From Trichuris trichiura (taxonomy: Eukaryota > Nematoda > Enoplea > Trichinellida > Trichuridae), in contig JBAJFE010000034.1 in NCBI GenBank assembly GCA_037903355.1, positions 1,116,001 to 1,180,000 of the forward strand: a stretch of 64,000 nt of DNA. Direction: 5' to 3'. Under the pieces are notes generated by a model, which was not told the DNA's origin, searched no databases, and worked only from the letters and a program-made list of their open reading frames with translations. A program made the position numbers and the translations under genes. This document shows positions 24,901 to 35,584 of the stretch, piece by piece (the stretch's first letter is position 1; each line of letters starts with the position of its first letter).

Positions 24901-25229
24901 TGATGGATTTAAGAACGATGATCCAGTTCCTTAAAAACAGCCATCCGACACAGCTTGAAATGAGCACACTGTACAGGTATGCGGTCGCATGTGTCTTAGC
25001 ATTAGATGAATAAATTCAAACCCAGGCATTAATCAGTACCTTTTTCACTAAATTAAGATCAGGTGGTTGTTGATCATCCAACCACACAAATACTCTGTCA
25101 GAAACAAAGCACAATTTTGAGAAGAATTTGAAGAAATTGCGCAACCGCAGCGCAGGATTTTATGCTTCTGAGTACTTTTCAAAATCCTACTGAATCTGCG
25201 AAATAAAAATGCTATAACGCCATTCGAAA
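21919..25229. other. intergenic, nothing recognised
   Basis: More than 3 kb upstream of the cuticlin-like gene with only short frames. No repeat family, RNA gene or conserved protein was seen. Confidence 0.45.
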
Positions 25230-25340
25230 AACTGCCAGGAGTTATCTACGACATAAATTAAGAATGCTCCATCTCATATACAGGCAGAACAGAAAACACA
25301 TTATTCTGTTGACTTCAAGAAAACCTGCCAGGGGTGAACC
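25230..25340 (+). pseudogene. GIY-YIG fragment of a second, divergent PLE
   Basis: The + strand reads VYDIN, a stop, ECSISYTGRTENTLF, then further decayed sequence. The ECxxSYTGxTENTL pattern matches the VECSCxxYIGxTGNTL block of the Penelope endonuclease but is clearly a different subfamily from PLE-1. Surrounding reverse-transcriptase sequence could not be identified. Confidence 0.55.
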
Positions 25341-27098
25341 ACTACAAAAAAACAAAAGCCAAACTGGAATGTGTGAGTAAGAAGCAGAGAGAGAGACCCC
25401 AAGAATGCGAAGCTGTCACGGTGACAGATAAAGCGATTAGAGTTCCTGTGATTGTGTAACATGCCTCTCAATGTTGCGGTTTCTTACTCAAGGTTACGAG
25501 CCGTTATTCATATGGCATACCATCAACTGTGACCAAGAGCACTAATCAGCGGAATTCAGGCAAATGTGGAAAATAATTCGTGATGCAGTTCATTCCCACT
25601 CCTACTAAGCGACGTCACAACAGCATCGGGCATACAAGCGACGTAGGAAATAAAACTTATGGTCACGGAACTTTAAGCTCTACTTCACGTTGTCAGCGTT
25701 CGCTGACTACCTCAGGTGGTTCTGACAGTGGACTTTACAACCTGGACTTTTTCACTGTACTTCGACAAACAACAGCAATCCCGAAAAGCTACTGGTAATA
25801 AAGATTTCACTTTAAAAACGCCAAAGCCGTCGGAAAGACCAACGATGTTTCTAAAGACCTCAAAGAACAGCTGTTATTCGAAACTAAGATTTAATTCATG
25901 GAAAAGAATGATCACCCCATTAGCATTAATGTTATGTGCATTTAATATTGATATTAATGTGCAGCGCTTTCACGTTTGCTCCTAGTTTTAAAAAACGAGA
26001 GAAGACAAGGAAATTATGAATAATCTGTCAGATTTCTGCGGCTTTTCCTTTTATAGAGTTTAAGAAATCAGACAGTTGTGCCGTAGGAAACTTACCACAG
26101 GTAAGACTTCTAATGAAGCTTATGGAATGATGAATCTTTGAAACGGTATGACGTAACGGCATTTTAAAATGTTCTTCAGTTCCTAAGTCATCCTGTGATG
26201 CTACTGCATAAGATGATATTCATAAAATTATTGAAAATCAAAGCATCTTATAAGGCTTACTTTACATGCTTTGGTTAACGCCCATTTAGGCACTAATACT
26301 CAGTTTCGTAGATCCACGCCAGCAAATCACATGCAGCAAGCACTTAACATACTTGATTTAGGATATTACATCCATACGCAAAGCTGGCTTAGGAAATATT
26401 TAAGTAGTCGCGAAACTGGGATTACCATAAAAAACTGCCTTTACTTTGCAAATATATTTTGGAATACCTAATGGATAAACAAGAAATGTACATGGATTTT
26501 TCCCGTTTCTATTTGCCCATAGAACGAGTCAAAAAGTGAAAAAACTTTAATGTCGTTCAAAGGCATAAAACTAAACAAACGTCTGGCGTCAGTGCTACAA
26601 AAACATGAAACGATGTACCCGTTACAAAAGCTATTACGTCTTCAAGGATTGTGAACATGTTATTAACTGCATTAGCCAAAATGTAGTGCGACACTAGTAA
26701 CTACACTTCTGCTACTGTCTAGCCTTCCATCATGTTACGGAACACTAAAACCAACGACCAGCCCTGAGGAAAAGTATTACCAATACACAAACTTCTTCTT
26801 TTGCAGCTGCAACTTAGACACTTGAAACAGTAGTCGAAGTCTTCCTAAAACAAGTAGTTTTAAAATTTAGCAATTTTAGAATTAAGTTGAACTACCTACA
26901 GTTGTTAAAGGAACTTTTAATGTAAGCTGGCTCTTGCAGTCAAACCCACTAGTTGTTCAGAGATGGTGAAATAGTAAAGGTCAAGACGGCCTTCCAAGAA
27001 GCACCGGTAGCGAAACGATAGCAAACCAGGATTTCCACTCTTTACTTTCAACACGCTCAGAAATGCAAGCCAGCGTTCTACAGATTTTGTAATGTCGT
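25341..27098. other. no recognised feature
   Basis: Spacer up to the CLCC1 stop codon. Short frames only. Confidence 0.4.
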
Positions 27099-28449
27099 TT
27101 AGTCTTTTGAATCCTCACCTTTTTGAATAGCTGAATCTGAATTCGCTTCTTCCTGCAACGGCAGTTCAGTTTTTTGTTCAGATGGGGCACAATCAAGTGC
27201 ACCAACAGGAGTGCGAAAACGGTAGCGAAATACGAATAACAGGCTGATAAAGAAAAGAATAACAAAGCATGAGAAAACAACAAGCTGATGCCGCAAAGAT
27301 AAGTCTCTGAAGAGGGCTCGATAAAAGCGATTAAATTTTTCGCCCAGAACTTCCATAGGTTCCAGAAAGAATTCCGCGATCGTTATTGCCAACACTTGCA
27401 ACGGCTTTACTTGCCAAAAGGGGTCAACTTTCATTGCTTTGTGAAAAGCAAAGCATGGATCATCTTGCACAGCACCAAAAATGTCACCGACATACGATTT
27501 CAAAATACTCCATGAAGAAAGTTCACTGGGATGTTTACAACTGTCAACGGACACCTTATGCATCTTGGCCACGGACTCCGCCACTTTCACAGTGTATACG
27601 TCGTACCATGTCCAAACAAAACTCACTGCAAAGCAGGTCAACAAAAACCACACAGCAATATGCGCAAACGGTTTTCTAAGTATAAGATTAACTTGGTAGG
27701 CGATTACAGCTATCAAGACGATCAAGTTAAGATATGGAAGAGAGGCTAATATAGCGGCTTGACCAGGAAGCCTGCTTGTTTCTTTCAACTCATCGTTGGG
27801 AACAAAGTCGACCGCAGTAAATGCGTTAGCCAACTTAAAAAGCGCATCAGCAAGATCTTTGGATTCAATTATTTTTCGCGATAAAAGCTCTTCCAAAAAT
27901 ATCACGTCACGATGTGAAATCTCCAAATTTCCGATATACCTCAACTCGCGGCTTGTTGGTCCCTTTTGCACTGGTATTCGCGAAAGCAACTTTCTAAAAA
28001 GATGCTTGAACAATGCTACTTCGCTTTGACAAAGAGTTCCCTGATCTTTAGTGTCTTTCGAAGATTTCTGCTTCTGAACGAGAGCCCGCTCTGCCAAATC
28101 ATTGCGACACTGAGCCAGAGATGCCCGCAGCTCCTTTATATCTTTATTCTTCTTTGCTAGATCATGTGATTCCTGTCTGTTTTTTTCATTAGTGACGGCA
28201 GAAAATTCTTTATCGAAAGTGAGCATATTTGCGGGGTCGATCCAATGTTTTTTGTCCTCCGCTTCTACTAATTCATCTTGCAACAACGGCTGAAACAATA
28301 CTCGTCGCCTAAGGTCATATTTATAGCAAATGACATACCGAAGAAGTTTCCAGAGTCTTGGAATTGCCTTCGTAAGTACAGCAAACATAATTAGCAGCAA
28401 AGAAAGCGGGCAACAAGAATCGGAAAACGAAAGGAACGTTCAGCAACAT
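27099..28449 (-). CDS. CLCC1: chloride channel CLIC-like protein 1
   Basis: CLCC1 is an ER membrane protein that conducts anions and supports ER ion and lipid homeostasis. Two exons: 28449-28339 (37 codons: Met, basic residue, hydrophobic signal-peptide core) and 28289-27099, separated by a 49-bp intron with GTATGT and TTTCAG ends; 433 aa in all. A continuous frame runs through the intron from an in-frame ATG at 28388, but only the spliced version gives a signal peptide, so I prefer it. Landmarks: KHWIDPANMLTFD (residues about 52-64), equal to the mammalian DWIDPTDMLNYD segment; a charged, coiled region; two close transmembrane helices at about residues 225-285; the DDPCFAFHKAMKVDPFW motif, matching DDPCQKYYELLLVNPIW; and a third helix near residue 385. 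The tail is short and acidic compared with mammals. Confidence 0.92.
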
Positions 28450-28753
28450 CTGCTGAACTGCTCTCATCGCATGCGCGCAAAATTAAAATAAAAAAACACC
28501 AAACAATCTATGAATGATCCAACTTCTCGTAAAATGACGCTGTATTAATGGGAATGCAACATTTCACAGTTCGAGCTCAAACCATGCACTTTCCATCCCG
28601 TGCACAGCTGCAGTAAATGCAGGTTCATTCGTGTAGCGTGCACTACGGCTAATGCTTTCTTCAATACGTACTGCTTGCACTGGAATCAGTGCATGAAGGT
28701 AAATAATTCGCAATACAGTTGTGTTTGAATTTTTCTCTAATGGTTATTGAAGT

Positions 28754-29077
28754 ATGGGGCTTTACGAAACCAAAATTCAACTTTTTCCTGCACATCACAC
28801 GCCTCCCCTTAATCCTATACCATTTAGTGTATGCGTCACATTCTCCTTCTTATGGTACTTCTATTTCTTTATTGTTAACCGATGCAAAGAAGTGATGCAA
28901 GCTGCTGACACAGAAAAACGTGCCCGTATGTTTGACTGTTCATTTTCCTTCCGTTCTCTTGTCGTTGAAAAAGATGACAACGCAGCCGAGTCCTGCAGAT
29001 CAGTGACTCCAGCAATGACGCCACATGTTTTGCTCCACCTATATGTGAGGAGTTGGCAACGAGTTCGATATACCGCA
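28754..29077 (+). CDS. possible first exon of an unknown gene interrupted by the Tigger palindrome
   Basis: An ATG-started frame of 108 codons, divergent from CLCC1. It contains one hydrophobic stretch (about residues 22-41) that could be a membrane anchor and ends at a good GTAAGT donor at 29078. On the far side of the transposon a TTTCCTACAG acceptor (38182-38191) is followed by 15 in-phase codons and a stop at 38237-38239. The two would make a protein of about 123 aa with a 9.1-kb intron containing all the mobile DNA. I recognise no family, and chance is a real alternative. Confidence 0.25.
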
Positions 29078-29474
29078 GTAAGTTTAATTATATGCGCATT
29101 TAGTGTATATACCGTATATAACTACGCATAAGAACTCCCCCCTGCGTTAGCGAAGGATGGTAATGATTGGCCCAGCAACGATGACGCCCATTGCGCAAGT
29201 CTAGATCAACTCTGATTGGTCAGTTTTCCGTGAATGCTAACCGGCCATTCAATTGAAACTGTCTTGCCCAAAGTGCAACGCAAAAACTGATCAGCTGCTG
29301 CTTAGCGCGCGTTGTAGAGCATTGCGTAGGCTACGAAAAATGAATTGTGTTGAATAGGTTTATTGGACGTCTATTACAACTGTTGCATGTAAAACACGAA
29401 TGAACAGATTGTAGAAGCGGAAAGAAAGGATACATGACGCCGAAAACATTAAGTGCAGTGCCAAAACGGTAAAG

Positions 29475-30782
29475 CTAACAGTGCTCTTGGTCACTGTTTG
29501 GCATTTGGTCGTCCTCTGTGTCCTCTGACAGGGCAGAAATGGAGCACTTTTGGAAAGACTTTATAACAGTTTCCGTTTTTACTTTGCTCCACGCCTTTAT
29601 AACGAACTGGCACAGCAAGCTGAGCGATGGAGCTCGCATTCGTCCGCTGGCTGTGTACGTCTTCTGCCCGTTCGTCATCCATTCTTTCCACTCTTCTCGC
29701 ACGTAGTCTTTAAAGGGCTTATTAATGCAGACGTCCAGCGGCTGCAGAACAGATGTAAGCCCACCAGGAATCACGGCTGTTTTTATTTTGCATTTGTTTA
29801 AATGTGATTTTATTGCTTCAGCTACGTGACTTCGGAATGAGTCCCACACCAGTAAGCTTCTGTTGTTACTATGCCCAGGTCTTTTCCTCCAGATGTTGTC
29901 AATCCACAATCTCACACCCTGTTCATCCATCCAGCCTTTCTCATGAAAGTGGACAAAGGCGCCAGAAGGAAAATTCTCCTTTGGCATCCTTTTCCTCTTA
30001 AATATGACCATGGGCTTCAGTTTCATTCCATTAGCTAGGCACGACAGCACCACCGTGAAGTGAGTTCTTTCATGCCCGGTGCTCTTCGCTATGATCGACT
30101 TTGCACCTTTACTGTCCACGGTTCTATTGCCAATCATATCAAAAAATATTGGCGTCTCGTCCATATTGCCGATGTTGCCCAATGGAAACTCATTTCCGCT
30201 TGTCAGATCTTTGACATGCCTGGAAATACAATTTCTTTAGATAGGGTACAGTTTCATTTCTTCTGTGAAACACGGTTTCAACTTTTGCTTTAAGATCGCA
30301 TGCTACGCTTCTTCAAAAAACATACGTGTGAACTTACCGCCGGAAGTCACGCAGCTTATCCTCCAAATCCACAGGCATTTTCTGTGCAACTTTTGTCTTC
30401 TGTCTCAGGACCAGGTTCTTCCTTTTCATGAAACGGTTGCACCATCCCTGTGTTCGGTGAAGCCGTAGGATAAGTAAGGGTTGCGGTTGGCCCAGTTCGT
30501 CGCTTGATCTCTCATGTCTTTCCTTGTGACGATACGGCCGCTCTGTCGCTGTTCTCGTACCCATTCTGCCAAACCGTTCTCCAGTTCCGGCCACGAGGCA
30601 AAGCCTGAGCGTCTTGCGCGTTGTTTCTTTGGCATCTTCTTCAGAGCCTCTTCCTGTTTCCTCCAATCTATCACCATCTTCCGGGTAACGCCATACTTTC
30701 TGGCCGCCTGTGCATTGTTGCTTTCTTTTGCCACCTTGACGACTTCCAACTTGAATCCGGCTGTATAGCTTTTCCTTTTCAT
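29475..30782 (-). pseudogene. Tigger/pogo transposase, left copy, frameshifted
   Basis: Exon 1 (30782-30338) starts at an ATG and encodes the CENP-B/psq-type helix-turn-helix DNA-binding region (YTAGFKLEVVKVAKE, ARKYGVTRKMVIDW). A 118-bp intron (30337-30220, GTAAGT to TTCCAG) precedes exon 2 (30219-29475) with the DDD catalytic core: first D in NMDETP, second in LLVWDSFRSH, third in LQPLDVCIN. Compared with the right copy, exon 1 has lost one base near 30455 (YGFTEHRDG against YGFTVTQGR), which breaks the frame. The catalytic exon is open to its stop. Confidence 0.88.
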
Positions 30783-31117
30783 CGCTCACGTGCAGAATGC
30801 AATAAGTAAAACTGAAAAATTCTTTCGTTAAGGAAACTTATTCTTCCTTAGTCACATGGTTTTTTCAGTTGCTACTGAGAGAGTGATACAAAGCGACGCG
30901 CGATACGCGGAGACAAATTTAGACGAAACTGAGGAAAGCAAGTGTGTTCAAACTGTCCCAGTACGCCACTGTTACGTACGAACCAACGAAGCACAGTCGT
31001 CCGTAGAAGCAACTTCATCCCACTTTAAGTGCCAAAGGTTAGGTAGCACCGCCTAATTTTACAAGCACAAAGCGAACGGAGACGTAAACTGTTCAACAGT
31101 TCGGCGAAAGGACAACA

Positions 31118-31122
31118 CATTT
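31118..31122. repeat. 5-bp target-site duplication (left) of LTR element
   Basis: CATTT immediately before the 5' LTR; the same five bases follow the 3' LTR at 35580-35584. Confidence 0.9.
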
Positions 31123-31485
31123 TGTAATAAACCGGTGGGTGGTCATATGTCCACGGGGGTCGCGAGGCAGGTCACCGGGTGGCCGTGAATCTGTCATTCT
31201 CCTACTGACAAAGAACTGACAAGCGCAGCGTGGGGGAGCGCTTCCGCTTGGGGTGACAGGAGGGTGTGCCGAGAGCGTGGGCTGCTGCAACGGCAAGAAT
31301 CGAGAGAGCGTGACGGGCAGTTGGCTAGAGCGTTTGGGGCGTGCGGCGGCGTTTGTTCTCTTTCTCTGTCGTTGGCGGTGTTCGTATTGTTGTGTACCGT
31401 AGGTAGAGAGAGATTCGGTTTGTGTCCGTACAATAAACTGTATAACAACCCTTTTTGCGTGCGTCTGTCAACCGCGTTTACTACA
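31123..31485 (+). repeat. 5' LTR
   Basis: Begins TGTAATAAACC and ends GTTTACTACA. It contains an AATAAA-like signal near 31430 (CAATAAACTG) in the right half. Confidence 0.92.
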
Positions 31486-31503
31486 AGCTATCGAGGCCTT
31501 ATT

Positions 31504-32292
31504 ATGGAACAGACGGTTGCCCCGATGAACTACTGGATGATCCCGGAATTCGATGGGTCGTCCCTTTCGGTGGCAGAATGGTTACGGAAGGTAGAGTCTA
31601 CATGTAAGTTATGCGGAGTGACAGACACGGTTCGGGTAATCGGTGTGAAGTTAACCGGCGCAGCGTTTGACGTTTATGATCAGATGCCGACTGAACAGCA
31701 GAGCAATCTTGAGAAGGTTAAAGAACGGCTACTTGCCGCCTTTGCTCCAGACCCGTTTATGGCTTTCCAAGAATTTAAAGTGCGGAGGCTACGGGATGGC
31801 GAAACGCCGGATGCCTTTTTAGCTGGACTGCGTCGATTAGCGCAGCTAGCTGGCGGTGTATCAGAGACAGCACTGGCAAGCGCATTCGTAGACGGCTTAC
31901 CAGAGCCAATCCAGGAGTCGATGCGGGCCGGGGCCCGCATGGAAAGCCTCACGCTGGACGAACTTCTGACACGCGCCAGGGCGATGCTGGCACGAGGACC
32001 ATCCGGCTGCAGTAAATGGAGCGAATTGGTCGCCGCGGCAGGCAACTCGACTTCCGTCTCACGGAGCCCAGGTACCGATAGGCGTTGTTATGCATGCGGG
32101 GGGATAAATCACTTTGCAAGAGAGTGCCCCACACGACATAGAGAGGCGGGAAGACCTCAGCGGAACGACGACCGTCAGGCTTGGAGACATGGACGTGGAT
32201 CAGGTCGGCGCAAGGCTAGCAGAGCTGGAAACCCATGCTCGGGAAACGGGCGCTGGGAGGAAGATTCGGCGCCAGCTTCCTCCCGTCGATGA
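31504..32292 (+). CDS. gag: LTR retrotransposon Gag
   Basis: 262 codons from the first ATG after the 5' LTR; the longer open frame starting at 31264 is inside the LTR and was not used. The capsid-like region shows MIPEFDGSSLSVAEWLRKVE and LEKVKERLLAAF, the usual retrotransposon Gag helix pattern. A CCHC zinc knuckle (CYACGGINHFARECP) lies at about 32086-32130 and would bind the genomic RNA. The frame overlaps pol by 58 nt, and pol is in the -1 frame. It assembles cytoplasmic particles. Confidence 0.9.
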   Translation: MEQTVAPMNYWMIPEFDGSSLSVAEWLRKVESTCKLCGVTDTVRVIGVKLTGAAFDVYDQMPTEQQSNLEKVKERLLAAFAPDPFMAFQEFKVRRLRDGETPDAFLAGLRRLAQLAGGVSETALASAFVDGLPEPIQESMRAGARMESLTLDELLTRARAMLARGPSGCSKWSELVAAAGNSTSVSRSPGTDRRCYACGGINHFARECPTRHREAGRPQRNDDRQAWRHGRGSGRRKASRAGNPCSGNGRWEEDSAPASSRR

Positions 32293-35222
32293 CTGAGGCG
32301 CTACCAATAGTCTGGATGCGCGTGGATGGGGTATTTCGCCGCACGCTGGTAGACAGTGGATGTACACGGTGTGTCATCTACGCCCCTTGCTGCAGAAGAT
32401 GGAAGAAACAGCCCGTCAGCGTGAAGTCAATTAGCGGGGGCGAATTACAATGTGTGGGAATAGGTCACGCCAGACTGGAAACAGCCGACGCCTCTGAGGT
32501 GGTTGTTGATGTACTAGTGTGCGACCAGAAACCACTAGGTTTTGACCTTATCCTTGGTATGCAAGGTATACGACTCCTCGGAGGACTATTGCTAGATCGC
32601 GACGGCCATGTGCGATTTAATCCACCCGCTGCAGAGATATGCGCAGCCGCGAAAGCGGGACTCCGCGTCGAAGAAAAAGACTTCATTGTAACTTATGAGC
32701 CCGCTACGCGTTCATGGACGACCGCATGGAAATGGGCCGGCGGCAATGCACCAGAGGTCCTGCACAATAGGATAGAAGAATATCCGCCGGCCTCCTCTGT
32801 CAAGGCGTCTTACGAAGAGGAATTGGAAACATGGGTACGGAATGGATGGCTGATCCCATACGATGAACGGGACCTAGGGCCCGCCAAAGGATTGATACCA
32901 CTCATGGCTGTGGTGCAACGCAGTAAGGAGAAAGTTCGGCCAGTACTCGATTTCCGAGAGCTAAACACCCACATTGATACATTCACAGCAAAGAGCGACG
33001 TGTGTGCTGAAAAGCTCCGTGAATGGCGCCAACGCGGCGCGCATGTCGCAATGTTGGACTTAAAGAAGGCGTATCTGCAGGTGCGCGTCGAGAAATCGCT
33101 ATGGCCATACCAAACCGTCATGTTTCGAGGGCGTAGATATTGCCTCACCCGGCTCGGGTTTGGCCTGAATGTTGCCCCGACCATTATGAAAGCCATAGTA
33201 GGGCTAGTGCTCTCTCTTGCTTCTGACGTCAGTAAAGGCACATCAGCCTATCTCGATGACATTCTTGTTGACGAGTCAATCGTCAGTGCGCACGCTGTGA
33301 GAAAACATCTCGCCCGGTACGGACTGGAATGTAAATCCCCAGAAAAGGTATCAGAAGGCGCGCGAGTTTTGGGTTTGGCTGTTTGGGGGGAGCGTGACAC
33401 GCTTCAATGGGCGAGAGGCACTGACATCAGAGACCCTCCCAGAAGGCTGACTAAGCGGTCAGTGTTTGCGTACTGTGGCGAATTAATAGGGCACTATCCA
33501 GTGAGCAGCTGGCTACGAATAGCCACTGCGTTCGTCAAGAGAGAAGCCAACCGTGCGACGTCACGGTGGGATGAGCCCATCTGCGACGAACGGATGCGGA
33601 ACTACCTTGCCGAGATCGCCAATGAGCTAAAGAAGAACGACCCAGTGCGCGGTCGCTGGGATGTCTCAGGCAGCCAAGTCAGGTTATGGGTTGATGCCAG
33701 TATGTTGGCGTTAGGCGTTGCATTAGAAGTAGATGGCTCCATAATAGAAGACGGAGCATGGCTACGACCTGATGAGGCGCGCCATATCAATATGGCAGAA
33801 TTAGACGCAGTGATTAAGGGGCTCAACCTGGCGATTGCCTGGGGGATGAAGGAAATAGAACTCATGACTGATTCCGCTACAGTGCACCGATGGATAGAAG
33901 ATGCATTGTCAGGCCGGGCTCGTCTGCGGACTAAGGCGGCGAATGAAATGCTTATCAGACGTCGAATAGAAACAGTGCTGGCGCTGATTGAAGAGTACGA
34001 CTTGGCAGTAACGGTCACCTTGGTCCGATCATCCGAGAATAAGGCCGACCGTCTAACCAGGGTGCCAAAGCGGTGGTTGGCTTTCGCGGAGGGCACCAGA
34101 GAAGAGGTGTGCGCTACAGCCGATGATACACCACTTGAGCAACTGATTGCAGAAGTTCATCATGCCGCGGGACACCCAGGTGTACGGCGCACCCTTTATT
34201 TTGCAAAAAGACGGGACCCAACAGTGTCAAAGAGGGTTGTGAGTAAGTGCGTTAGACAGTGCGACATTTGCCAGTCTATTGATCCTGCACCGATGAAGTG
34301 GAAGCAAGGGCAACTCGAAGTGAGCAAGACATGGCACAGACTAAGCTGTGATGTAACCCACTACAAAGGTAGCCATTATTTGACTCTCATTGACTGCGGG
34401 CCCACTAGGTTTGCTATATGGCGACCCTTAAGGTTCTGTGCTGCCAGGGATATTGCGGAGCACTTGGAACAAGTCTTTCTTGAACGAGGGGCACCGGAAG
34501 AATTATTGGTCGATAATGACCCTTCGTTTCGCAGTCAGTTAGTCGCCCAGCTAACGAAGCGGTGGGGTGTGCGCCTCAGGTTTAGATGCGCCTATGTCCC
34601 GTCAGGGAATGGTATAATAGAGAGATGCCATAGGACAATAAAAGTGATCGCAGCAAGGAAAAATTGCCCAGTGGCCGAGGCAGTTTACTTGTACAACATG
34701 ACCCCACGAGATGACTGCTCCGCAGAGACAGCACCAGCAAATGCAATCTACCGCTACGTGACACGGGTTCGCGGCGTAGACCGAGTTGCTGACGAAGATG
34801 AGAGGGTGAGCTGTCCGTACAAGATCGGAGATATGGTTTGGGTAAGGACACCTACTGGCAGGTGCGACGCCCAGTATGAACAAGGCACGGTAACAAGAAC
34901 CATATCTGAGCAGGCGGTGGAAATTAACGGGATACCTCGCCACGTCCGAGATATCCGTCATCGTTCCTCTGCTCCGAACACGCCCTCCAACATGTCGCTT
35001 CAGGAACAGGAAGACGACGAGCTCTTAGTCACCATCCCTGTGCCAGTTGACGAGACAAGACGACAGGTAACGCCTCAGCCAATGGCTGCTGAACCCGGCC
35101 AACGCGAAGACGCTGAATCGCCCCAGATCTATCATGAAGACAGAAGACTTCGCCGCTCAGAGCGACTTCGCCGACGGAAGCACTGCCCGGTCTGTGATTT
35201 TGAAAATCAGGGGGGAGTGTAA
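32235..35222 (+). CDS. pol: LTR retrotransposon Pol (PR-RT-RH-IN)
   Basis: About 995 codons, open to a stop lying in the first bases of the 3' LTR. Domains, counted from 32235: aspartic protease with LVDSG at residues 38-42; reverse transcriptase with YLDDILV at about 339-345; RNase H from about 485 (LWVDASMLALGVAL); integrase zinc finger with an HH..CxxC pattern (HHAAGHPG, CVRQCDIC) at about 635-680; and an integrase core with D of SCDVTHY, D of LVDNDPS and E of NGIIERCHR at about 705-795. No independent ATG is needed because translation is expected by -1 frameshift from gag at 32241-32247. All catalytic motifs are present and no internal stop was seen, so it may be active. Confidence 0.92.
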   Translation: MLGKRALGGRFGASFLPSMTEALPIVWMRVDGVFRRTLVDSGCTRCVIYAPCCRRWKKQPVSVKSISGGELQCVGIGHARLETADASEVVVDVLVCDQKPLGFDLILGMQGIRLLGGLLLDRDGHVRFNPPAAEICAAAKAGLRVEEKDFIVTYEPATRSWTTAWKWAGGNAPEVLHNRIEEYPPASSVKASYEEELETWVRNGWLIPYDERDLGPAKGLIPLMAVVQRSKEKVRPVLDFRELNTHIDTFTAKSDVCAEKLREWRQRGAHVAMLDLKKAYLQVRVEKSLWPYQTVMFRGRRYCLTRLGFGLNVAPTIMKAIVGLVLSLASDVSKGTSAYLDDILVDESIVSAHAVRKHLARYGLECKSPEKVSEGARVLGLAVWGERDTLQWARGTDIRDPPRRLTKRSVFAYCGELIGHYPVSSWLRIATAFVKREANRATSRWDEPICDERMRNYLAEIANELKKNDPVRGRWDVSGSQVRLWVDASMLALGVALEVDGSIIEDGAWLRPDEARHINMAELDAVIKGLNLAIAWGMKEIELMTDSATVHRWIEDALSGRARLRTKAANEMLIRRRIETVLALIEEYDLAVTVTLVRSSENKADRLTRVPKRWLAFAEGTREEVCATADDTPLEQLIAEVHHAAGHPGVRRTLYFAKRRDPTVSKRVVSKCVRQCDICQSIDPAPMKWKQGQLEVSKTWHRLSCDVTHYKGSHYLTLIDCGPTRFAIWRPLRFCAARDIAEHLEQVFLERGAPEELLVDNDPSFRSQLVAQLTKRWGVRLRFRCAYVPSGNGIIERCHRTIKVIAARKNCPVAEAVYLYNMTPRDDCSAETAPANAIYRYVTRVRGVDRVADEDERVSCPYKIGDMVWVRTPTGRCDAQYEQGTVTRTISEQAVEINGIPRHVRDIRHRSSAPNTPSNMSLQEQEDDELLVTIPVPVDETRRQVTPQPMAAEPGQREDAESPQIYHEDRRLRRSERLRRRKHCPVCDFENQGGV
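32241..32247 (+). promoter_or_regulatory. -1 ribosomal frameshift slippery site
   Basis: The heptamer G GGA AAC is in the correct gag phase (GGA starts at 32242) inside the gag/pol overlap. It is followed within a few bases by a GC-rich segment where GGCGC and GCGCC, or GCTGG and CCAGC, can pair. Confidence 0.75.
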
Positions 35223-35579
35223 TAAACCGGTGGGTGGTCATATGTCCACGGGGGTCGCGAGGCAGGTCACCGGGTGGCCGTGAATCTGTCATTCTCCTAC
35301 TGACAAAGAACTGACAAGCGCAGCGTGGGGGAGCGCTTCCGCTTGGGGTGACAGGAGGGTGTGCCGAGAGCGTGGGCTGCTGCAACGGCATGAATCGAGA
35401 GAGCGTGACGAGAGTTGGCTAGAGCGTTTGGGGCGTGCGGCGGCGTTTGTTCTCTTTCTCTGTCGTTGGCGGTGTTCGTATTGTTGTGTACCGTAGGTAG
35501 AAAGAGATTCGGTTTGTGTCCGTACAATAAACTGTATAACAACCCTTTTTGCGTGCGTCTGTCAACCGCGTTTACTACA
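35218..35579 (+). repeat. 3' LTR
   Basis: Same as the 5' LTR with about four differences (near the CGGCATGAATCG, GACGAGAG and GTAGAAAG positions). CATTT follows at 35580-35584. Confidence 0.92.
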
Positions 35580-35584
35580 CATTT

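Larger units (their letters stand above)
31123..35579 (+). mobile_element. Gypsy-type LTR retrotransposon, young
   Basis: Two LTRs (31123-31485 and 35218-35579, both TGTAAT to CTACA) with about four differences in 362 bp, a perfect 5-bp TSD, gag and pol in that order, and PR-RT-RNaseH-integrase domain order as in Gypsy/Metaviridae-like elements. A purine run, AGGGGGGAG, lies directly before the 3' LTR. I could not assign the primer tRNA from 31486-31503. No envelope-like gene is present. Its GC content is visibly higher than the flanks. It lies in the left arm of the Tigger palindrome, so it is the younger insertion. Confidence 0.93.

Noticed and set aside
28340..28388. CLCC1 start at the in-frame ATG 28388 with no intron
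   Set aside because: The spliced model from 28449 uses consensus sites and yields the signal peptide expected for this family; the unspliced start gives a charged, non-secretory N-terminus.
31264..31503. Longer Gag start upstream of 31504
   Set aside because: The extension lies in the 5' LTR and untranslated leader; the ATG at 31504 aligns with the Gag start of the decayed copy at 58638.
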